Below, piece after piece: positions 56,470-64,000 of a stretch of 64,000 bases of DNA. The position numbers and the translations under genes were made by a program. Position 1 is the stretch's first letter; the number at the start of each line of letters is the position of its first letter. The stretch is taken from positions 124,001 through 188,000 of the forward strand of contig CAMRHE010000652.1 in assembly GCA_947044405.1 (NCBI GenBank). The letters are read 5' to 3'. The notes under the pieces were generated by a model, which saw only the letters and a list, made by a program, of their open reading frames with translations, was not told where the DNA came from and did no database searches. The stretch comes from Leptodactylus fallax. Lineage: Eukaryota > Chordata > Amphibia > Anura > Leptodactylidae.

Positions 56470-56756
56470 GGATAGATGGAATTTATTGATCAACTTTTAT
56501 TAGATGTAACTACAATGTCACCATTTATCATGTGACATAAATAATGTTTTGCCTTTATTATGATGTCGGTGCGATTATGGTGACACCAAATATGTAGATA
56601 CCTTTATATTATTTATTTTATAACTTTTATAGAATAAAGAAACTTTAAAAAAAAATTTCTAAGAGCCATATCTAAAAAATAATTCTGTCAATGTATGTGG
56701 GGGGGAGGGGAACTGGGGCAACAAAGTGTGTGGAGACCCAAAATGAGGCAATATAT
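56470..56756. repeat. Dispersed repeat, inverted copy of 1675-1990
   Basis: Shares GCGATTATGGTGACACCAAA, TAAGAGCCATATC and AATAATTCTGTCAATGTATG with the complement of the copy near the window start. A Gypsy LTR begins at its end. Confidence 0.75.
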
Positions 56757-57282
56757 TGTGACAGGACCAGGGGCAAAGTGGTAGAAGGAGTATACATTTG
56801 TCCCAGGTTCCTGTCATATTCCTTCTAAAAGCACCTGGAAAAGGTGTGATCCTTGCTGGAGGGTTTTATCTGGAGTAAGCAGGGTTGGCTGTGTCTCTAC
56901 TCGATTCAGCCACTTTAGGTTTTGGGCTGTCTGGGGGTTAATTCCTTGGTTCCTGAAGTGTGCGCATATAAGGGCAGACAGCACACAGGTATACGGCTCT
57001 CTCTGCTCCTGGAAATCCACTGTGAGTTAAACTGCTGTGTTCTGTGTTTGGGGAGCTGCGCAGTAGGCCGCGCTCTCTCTAGTTAGATCCCTGCATTGTG
57101 TATTGTAGGTAGTGGCCGGACGGCGAGGAGTTTATTTTGTATTTTATTGTTTTGTTTTTCCTTCAACCACTAATAAAACTGGTTGCGGCCAGTTGCACCA
57201 TACTGGACTGGACTCTAATTGTTGTGCCAAAAAGCTCTCGTCTATCTGAGGAGACGACGATCCCTGAGCTAATCCTGTTACA
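56757..57282 (+). repeat. Ty3/Gypsy 5' LTR
   Basis: 526 bp, TGTGACAGGACC ... CCTGTTACA. A TATA-like CATATAAGG (about 56964) and AATAAA (about 57173) are placed as expected for U3 and R. TGGTGGAGGCTGCGCTGGCA (from 57285) follows at once and starts with TGG, as a primer-binding site should. Confidence 0.8.
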
Positions 57283-57323
57283 AATGGTGGAGGCTGCGCT
57301 GGCACAAAAATCCAGTAAGTTGT

Positions 57324-58829
57324 ATGTCGTGGGTTAAGTCTGTGGCTCCTGCAAAACCAGACCCTGCAAGCATGGAGGAGGTGGTTAAACAGCTGATCCA
57401 GGCTAACATTCAGCTGCAACAAGCAAATACCAACCATCTGCTCATAGAGTCCACGCAAGCGGCCTGCAGGGAACACAAGGCGATTACTAAAAATCTGCTG
57501 GAGCAGATAAAGTTGCTGGCAGGAAGGCCGCAAGTTCAAGAGCAAAGTGTCACTCCTTGAAGGAGAGTGCAGGCGTCTCTACAAAAGATGACCCCAGAGG
57601 ATGATGTGGAAGCTTTCCTCACCATATCTGAGAGAGCCGCTGAGAGGGAAACGCTTCCAGCTGACCAATGGGTGGATACAGTTGCTCCGTTTCTCAGTGG
57701 AGAACCCCAGAAAGCCTACTTTGACTTAATTGAGCAAGATGCCAGACAGTACCCCAAACTAAAGGCAGAAATCCTTGCTCGCTTAGGTGTTACCCCTGCT
57801 GTCAGAGCCCAGCGGGTACATACCTGGAAGTTCCAGATGGGTAAGCCTGAGAGGTCCCAAATGTACGACCTATTTCACCTGGCTAAAAAGTGGCTACAGC
57901 CAGAATTCTCTACTGTGGCTGAGGTGGTGGAAAGAATCGTCCTAGACGGGTTTGTTCGAGCCTTGCCAGTACCGATACAGCGCTGTGTGGGACAAACTGA
58001 GGTGAAGGATGTGGACCAGCTAGTTGCCCTGGTAGAGCGGTATCTGAATACGGAGGATTATCTCCAGGACTACGCTTCTCCTCGGCCGGCCCCAAGGAAC
58101 CAGAGGTGGATGCCTGATCCTGAAAAGGGTAAGACTGTTCCTAATATAAAGGGGATGAATGAGGCCCGTCGAGTAGGAACTGGCTCAGAACTATTAGCCA
58201 GGAACTCTAGGCCAATTCGCCCTAAAATGCCTGTAAACATTACTTGCTGGCGTTGTCATGGACTAGGCCATGTTGCTGCCAATTGTCCACTGGTGGATGA
58301 GCCTATGCAGTGTAATGTTGGGCGGAGGATGTCCCTGTTTGCTAGTCCTGCCTACTCTGCCTCGCTCTCTCAAGGAATAGAGCGACAAACGTGTATGGTG
58401 ACTGTTGAAGGACGCTCTGCTAATGCTCTGTTGGATTCTGGTAGTCTAGTAACTCTTGTGAATGCCAGCCTGGTTGACACCAGGAAATTACAGCACAGGC
58501 AGATGGGAGTAATTTGCATACATAGCGATACAAAAGATTACCCCGCTGCCATATTGTCTTTTGATACTCCATGTGGAAAAGTTACCCATGAAGTTGGAGT
58601 GGTAACGACTTTATTGCATAATGTCATTCTAGGATGTGACTTTCCTTTGTTTTGGCAGTTGTGGGAAATGATGGAAAAATGTGTAAATGTATCTGTTATT
58701 GATCCAGTTCCCTTGGGAGAACCTAACCATGTACCAGCTGTGGGTGTAACTCTGAATGAGAATGAGACTTCTCCTTTAGGTGTTTGCAGGGGATGTCGAG
58801 AAAGACACTCCCGAAATTGGTCTCCCTGA
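57324..58829 (+). pseudogene. Ty3/Gypsy gag-protease with SCAN-like capsid, in-frame TGA
   Basis: A frame from ATG 57324 (or 57375, MEEVVKQLIQANIQLQQ) carries a coiled-coil start, meets TGA at 57558-57560, and then continues in the same frame to 58829. The middle has a SCAN-like capsid: FQMGKPERSQMYDLFHLAKK, WLQPEFSTVAEVVERIVLDG, FVRALPVPIQRCVGQ. A zinc knuckle CWRCHGLGHVAANC follows (about 58247-58288), then an aspartic protease with ALLDSGSLVTLV (about 58425) and VILGCDFP (about 58623). Reverse transcriptase, integrase and the 3' LTR are absent, so the element is truncated. The TGA may be a CGA that lost its CpG. Confidence 0.85.
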
Positions 58830-59470
58830 CTTGCCAGTCTCCAATGACAGACAGCGTTCATGGCTTACCATTTCAATTATCAGCGTCCACCATCAGGGCG
58901 CTGAGAACTGCAGTTTTCACTGCATTATCTGTTTCTTGTAGGTTAGAAAAAGTGTTTTCAACTGTCCCCTGATGAACCTTTGCATTTATTTTCCAGGGAA
59001 AACGCGTAGGGAATTAAGAGAATTTTTGCAAACAGAGGGAATTAAGAGAATCTTTGCAAATAGAACGTAGGAGCCTAAAATATGAATTAGCAATATTTGC
59101 TGAATAGGCTCTGGAGATTTAAGAGTGGTTTGGCTTGACAATTGAAAAGGAGATTGATCGCTTGTAAGGGTGACATGTTTGGGTTACCAGCCACCACACT
59201 TCTAACCATTACTATTTATCATTTTCTAGATATACCTCAGCGCTTATTTATTTAATGCTCTCATAGCTAGAAATTATTGCTTGAAGGGCAATTGATTTAA
59301 AGAGCTTGATGGAGAAATAAAAAAGACATAGTGTGAACAATACGCTTTAAATACTGTCTTATTCACATCAAGCCGACTGCCATTTATTAATTTTTGGATA
59401 TATATCAGTAGCATTTTAATATATTTAATAAAAGTTGAGTTTTATATTATTATTTTGGCCATTTCTTATG
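58830..59470 (+). other. Possible Penelope-like 5' region with hammerhead-like core
   Basis: CCTGATGAACCTTTGC (58967) and GGGAAAACGCGTAGGG (58996) give the CTGATGA...GAAA...CGCG order seen in hammerhead ribozymes of Penelope-like repeats. It is followed by ATACCTCAGCGCTTATTTAT and AT-rich sequence. No coding motif; weak assignment. Confidence 0.3.
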
Positions 59471-60461
59471 ATAATAAAATATTGGGACACAGTTAAAATA
59501 TAGAGTGTAACCAGTATGAAGTTTTATATTCATACAGGGGATATGCTCATGATATATCATATACTCCCATCTTTATTACAACATCGCTGTGACATCTAAA
59601 TAATAGGAATTCATGGTACAGGATCAGCCAAGGGGGATTAATTGTAGGTATGGATTCCATTTGTGGATGATTGATTTCACACCCTTTATGCCCCAGACCC
59701 TCACAGACTTAATGTCTGCCTTCACACACACAGCCCTTCTTTACATACAAGTGTGAAACTCGTTAACTCAGCAGGGGAGATCCTGGAGTGATGTGTATTC
59801 TAGGTTTTCCAGGAGATGGGATGACTCCAGTAAAACATCAAAGGGAATATAGTATTATGATGGTATTTTACGAGGGGAGCATCCTACAGTCACGCTGATA
59901 AATTCCTCGGTTGCGCAAGACTTGAACGGACACATCCAGTCCAAACATGGCACTGTTGGAGGCAATGAAAAGGTCTAGACACTGAACTCCCTACCAAAGG
60001 GGATCTGGGGGGTCATCCTTGTTTTTTTTTTTTTGCTGGAAACAAAGTCGGACATTCAGGACTTTGTTTCCGATGAAAAAAAAACAGTTTGACGGCGCAG
60101 AGAGTGTAAGCAAACACCCGCGCATTGCTTTAAATCCCATTCAAGTGAATGGGTTTTTACACAAAGCATCGCAAACCTTTCCCTATACAGTTTTCCGACA
60201 TTTAGGTTGGATTCGCGGCGGACAAAGTACCGCCACAAGTGTGAACCCACCCTGACTAGTCGTTTCCTTATCTGTTTCAGGTGATGAAAACATCAACTGG
60301 TTCATCATGTTGTAGAAACTGTGTTGGCTGCTGCTTGTAGCGCTGACATAGGTGGTGGAGCAGTGACTTGTAGTAAGACATGTGGCCGGCAGGGTCTGCT
60401 TGGGGGAAAATGGGTCAAATCTGACACAAACTAGTTCACTCATCTCTATCCCTGCTGTTAT
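59471..60461. other. Spacer; poly-T at 60019 and partial TGTGAACCCACC repeat at 60240
   Basis: 60010-60257 looks like an inverted-repeat MITE (GGAAACAAAGTCGGACATTC and GACTTTGTTTCCGATG near 60040-60076). TTCACTCATCTCTATCC at about 60436 is a degenerate transposon end. No gene seen. Confidence 0.4.
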
Positions 60462-60560
60462 TTCTGTACATAGGTATCATTAACTATGTGACTACTACTA
60501 GGCTCACCTTCCAGGAATTATAGTCTTCTCTACTGTTTTACTTCACACACAGTTCTAGGG
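60462..60560 (+). repeat. Decayed third copy of the zinc-finger 3' UTR
   Basis: TTTCTGTACATAGGTATCAT, TAACTATGTGAC and CACCTTCCAGGAAT, then TCTTCTCTACTG, follow the order found after both zinc-finger exons (47820-47960, 56050-56190). No finger sequence remains next to it. Confidence 0.65.
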
Positions 60561-60964
60561 AGTTTTTTGTAATCTATTTTTATGACATTTTTTAATTTTC
60601 AGTATAAAACCTGTTTTTTCACACAATTAGTAAAGCTCGCGGTCAGTGACGTAAATACAGTAAAGAGGAAGCCAATGTTACCAAGGTAGTCCTAGGAGGA
60701 ACGTTCAACATCTTCGAGGGGTTTGACTGGTTATGTGGCCAGTAGGGTATCCGGACCGGCCAACAACAAGTCCACGCTGTAAGATGGGACTATGGAAAGG
60801 CCCATTGCACCTATTAGAAAGTCCATTTCTACAATCACTCGGAGGACACCCAATTCAACCATATATCACAAGGTCATACAGAAAATATTCAATATGACTG
60901 CCCTTCATCTGATCTACATTCATCGCCCCCCAGAAAAGTGTCTGATACAACGGAGGCCAATCAG
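60561..60964. other. Spacer, nothing recognised
   Basis: No supportable feature. Confidence 0.4.
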
Positions 60965-62165
60965 GATATAAGATGAGATACGGCAGGACATGGAGGCATA
61001 CAGGTTCAGTATGGTATCCTGCAGTATATTTACCACAGATGTTACAGCTGGGCCTGTAGCCTGGATACAAGATGAGATACGGCAGGACATGGAGGTATAC
61101 AGGATCTGTATGGTATCCTGCAGTACATTTACCACAGATGTTACAGCTGGACCTGTAGTCTGGATACAAGATGAGATACGGCAGGACATGGAGGCATACA
61201 GGTTCAGTATGGTATCCTGCAGTATATTTACCACAGATGTTACAGCTGGACCTGTAGTCTGGATACAAGATGAGATACGGCAGGACATGGAGGTATACAG
61301 GTTCTGTATGGTATCCTGCAGTACATTTACCACAGATGTTACAGCTGGGCCTGTAGCCTGGATACAAGATGAGATACGGCAGGACATGGAGGTATACAGG
61401 ATCTGTATGGTATCCTGCAGTACATTTACCACAGATGTTACAGCGGGGCCTGTAGTCTGGATACAAGATGAGATACGGCAGGACATGGAGGTATACAGGA
61501 TCTGTATGGTATCCTGCAGTACATTTACCACAGATGTTACAGCTGGGTCTGTAGCCTGGATACAAGATGAGATACGGCAGGACATGGAGGTATACATGCT
61601 CTGTATGGTATCCTGCAGTACAGTTACCACAGATGTTACAGCCGGGCCTGTAGCCTGGATACAAGATGAGATACGGCAGGACATGGAGGTATACAGGCTC
61701 TGTATGGTATCCTGCAGTACATTTACCACAGATGTTACAGCCGGGCCTGTAGCCTGGATACAAGATGAGATACGGCAAGACATGGAGGTATACAGGCTCT
61801 GTATGGTATCCTGCAGTACATTTACCACAGATGTTACAGCCGGGCCTGTAGCCTGGATACAAGATGAGATACGGCAGGACATGGAGGTATACAGGTTCTG
61901 TATGGTATCCTGCAGTACATTTACCACAGATGTTACAGCTGGGCCTGTAGTCTGGATACAAGATGAGATACGGCAGGACATGGAGGTATACAGGTTCTGT
62001 ATGGTATCCTGCAGTACAATTACCACAGATGTTACAGCTGGACCTGTAGTCTAGATACAAGATGAGATACGGCAGGACATGGAGGTATACAGGCTCTGTA
62101 TGGTATCCTGCAGTACATTTACCACAGATGTTACAGCTGGACCTTTAGTCTGGATACAAGATGAG
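60965..62165. repeat. 99-bp tandem repeat, about 12 units
   Basis: The unit holds GATGAGATACGGCAGGACAT, GGAGGTATACAGGTTCTGTA, TGGTATCCTGCAGTACATTT, ACCACAGATGTTACAGCTGG and GCCTGTAGCCTGGATACAA. Since 99 is 33 codons with no stop in three frames, 350-400 residue frames run on both strands. I do not annotate them as genes. Confidence 0.95.
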
Positions 62166-62981
62166 TAGAGGTGTAGCTAGGGGTTCAGCACAGGGGGGCG
62201 AACATGTCCAAGTGGGCCCCCAACTTAGGTATACCGATATTATCACTATATGGTGAACATATAGTGGTATATATCGGATCTACACAAGGCTCTGCAGACG
62301 ATTTAGGCAATACAGTGCAGTAACATTTAGTGACTTACCGGTGACGTCTCTGACTAATCGGTCACATTCCCCGTCTCTTTCATCTGAACCGCCATGACCA
62401 TTTCTTCCAGTCTCTGTAAAGTTTGCAGCACAGACATCTTTGGCTCCTCACTTTCCAGGCAACCGGCCCACATTGCCCTCACCTGCACACCCATCCTGCT
62501 GCTACCCCAATTATAAAATATATAATATAATCCCCCATAATAATACCCACAAGTGCATCTTTAAATTAATAACTTCCCTGTGTACCCCCTTTAAATAGTG
62601 CCCCTTATTAATAATGCTCCAGGTGTTTCCTAATTAAAAAGTAAACAAAAGGTAAAAATAATTAATGGGTTTCCAATACCCGGGACCCCCAGGATCCGCC
62701 GTTTGAATGAACCATGGTACCTGTGTAAGCGCCGTGACCCCTTCTCTGTTTACATAGTGTCATTCATCTCATAGCGGCCATATAATGTAACTACAGCCTC
62801 GTCCTATGCACGTCTGTGTGACAAGGCTGGAATTACATCACACAGTCACTATAAACAGACAGCGTGTGATATAAACAGGCGCCATAGCCCCTTCATACAG
62901 CTGATCAGTGGGGAGTCACTTGTCTCTTATTGATGATTTATTCTGAGAATAGATCATCAATTAAAAATTAGCTGGAAAACT
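62166..62981. mobile_element. Probable hAT-type repeat with splice-donor/CRE core (partial)
   Basis: GTGTAGCTAGGGGTTCAGCA resembles a frog hAT end. At 62332-62350 ACTTACCGGTGACGTCTC combines, on the minus strand, a CRE-like GACGTCACC and GGTAAGT, as in E1-E5. AT-rich CCCCTTATTAATAATG-type text follows. The boundaries are unclear. Confidence 0.4.
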
Positions 62982-63561
62982 CTTTAAGCCTAAGGCCCCT
63001 CGTGGCGTCCCGCAGCAAAAAAGCGCTGTTCTTCCTGCTGCGCTTTGCACAGAAAGTTCGCAGAGGTTTCCTCTCCGGACTTTCTGCTTCAATTATATCT
63101 ACAGGGGAAACCGGGAGCGTTTCCATAGGAATGCTGCGATTTCCAAAACCACGACTGTTTTGGAAATCGCAGCATGTCCACTGCACATATTTTACCACAA
63201 AGTGGGGATGGGATGGGGCCCCACGTGGCAAAAACGCCACAGGAAAAAAAAATGCGGCAATTTAAAGTTCCTGCAAATTGGATTCTAGCAAATCCCATCC
63301 ACACATTGTGGAAAAATGCGTGCAGCGAACACTCTGCGATTTCCAAAACCATTATGGTTTTGGAAATCGCAGCATGTCAATTATACCTATGGAAACAATG
63401 GCGGTTTCCCTATAGGTATAATGGAAGCAGAAAGTCCGCAGAGGAAAAATCTGTGGCCCTTCTGTGAAAAGCGCTGCGGGTAAAACCGCAATGTGTTACT
63501 GCCGCAGTTCTTCCTGCAGCGCTTTTTGCTGCAGCCCGCTACGTGGGGCTTTAGTCTTAAG
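62982..63561. repeat. Palindromic MITE, GGCCCCACGTGGCG family
   Basis: Left end CTTTAAGCCTAAGGCCCCTC and, inverted, right end CTTAAGACTAAAGCCCCACG are terminal inverted repeats. Inside, GCAGCAAAAAAGCGCTG and AGCGCTTTTTGCTGCAG pair, as do TGCGATTTCCAAAACCA and TTTTGGAAATCGCAGCATG (twice). No coding capacity; a strong hairpin former. Confidence 0.75.
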
Positions 63562-64000
63562 AAAGCCCAAGTGTAACTTTAATTAAATTAATTGCCCCCT
63601 TATATTATGCTCCTGATTCCCCCTGACATAAATACTGCACCCCTAATGTCCCCTTATATCGATGACCACCCCCTTATGTTCATAATCCCCCCTCCATTAT
63701 AGTTATAATTCCCCCTCCTAACAACCCCTTATACTATTAAAATACCCACAACTAAGCTAAAACAAAACAAATATAAGTTATACTCACCTACCAGCGACCA
63801 TGACGAACGGAGCTGCCGCTTTCTCTTCTTGACCCGCGCTCTGTGCGCAGGCTCCACGCACAGGAAGTCAGCGTCTCAGCGTAGGAGGTGCGCTGTTGTG
63901 ACTTCATCGCGCTGCCTGTGCTGATGACTGTGTTCTCGTTGTCATGTAAACCGCAGGCCTGAAGTGGCTTGTGGTTTAAAAGACAGCAAGTTGCAGGAAG
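63562..64000. other. Start of a further CRE/splice-donor-like repeat, cut by the window end
   Basis: AT-rich CCCCTTATATTATGC-type text, then AAGTTATACTCACCTACCAG (minus-strand GTGAGTATAAC donor at about 63787) and a CpG-rich stretch (CCCGCGCTCTGTGCGCAGGC). The layout matches the left half of the palindromic module in E1-E5. The other half would lie outside. Confidence 0.4.

Noticed and set aside
60855..62060. Frames of 350-400 residues on both strands with CNICGKCTAGYHT-type repeats
   Set aside because: They follow the 99-bp repeat in several frames at once; the Cys pattern is a by-product and no start context, domain or intron signal supports a gene.

Overview
This 64 kb window looks like nuclear DNA of an anuran amphibian, or a close relative. 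The evidence is Krueppel-type C2H2 zinc-finger exons of the frog KRAB family, a mix of Tc1, hAT, Rex1/CR1-like, L1-like, Penelope-like, BEL/Pao and Ty3/Gypsy elements, tRNA-derived SINEs, and many short interspersed repeats of frog type. The species call is inference; no single-copy housekeeping gene is present. Nothing looks bacterial and there is no operon or CRISPR.

Layout. 0-10 kb: an apparently intact Tc1 transposon (15-1663), a 62-bp tandem array, an L1-like remnant, a SINE and a hAT-type element (7273-8160). 10-18.1 kb: a minus-strand KRAB zinc-finger gene. I reconstruct its exons from splice signals and reading phase: a GC-box/CRE promoter and 5' exon near 18.0 kb, coding exons at 14.68-13.17 kb, and a seven-finger exon at 10.15-10.86 kb. 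Intron 1 holds a near-perfect 143-bp tandem array and a 1.3 kb hAT element. 18-21 kb: a G-rich minisatellite and two minus-strand LINE reverse-transcriptase remnants.

21-31 kb: Penelope-like debris into which a 6.6 kb BEL/Pao LTR retrotransposon (23872-30474) has inserted. Its 5-bp target duplication is perfect and its LTRs are about 98% alike, but the integrase core is deleted. An internally deleted Tc1 follows. 31-34.9 kb: a decayed hAT transposase between direct repeats, then two minisatellites. 34.9-41.3 kb: head-to-tail copies of a dispersed repeat, with two DD38E Tc1 elements at the junctions and a hAT element with a perfect 8-bp duplication.

41.7-56.3 kb: two copies of a plus-strand C2H2 zinc-finger unit. 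Copy A is 41.7-48.1 kb and has 11 fingers. Copy B is 53.9-56.3 kb, deleted and frameshifted. Between them lie L1, Gypsy gag and hAT insertions. 56.7-58.8 kb: a Gypsy 5' LTR plus gag-protease with a SCAN-like capsid. 59-64 kb: a 99-bp tandem array, a third trace of the zinc-finger 3' UTR, and palindromic repeats.

The most unusual pattern is a shared cassette inside at least five hAT-type elements with three different kinds of termini. It consists of a large palindrome whose CpG-rich core carries CRE-like TGACGTCA sites, whose arms carry outward-facing 5' splice sites, and which sits next to a 31-33 bp minisatellite. It resembles a portable two-way promoter with splice donors; that function is inferred from sequence only.
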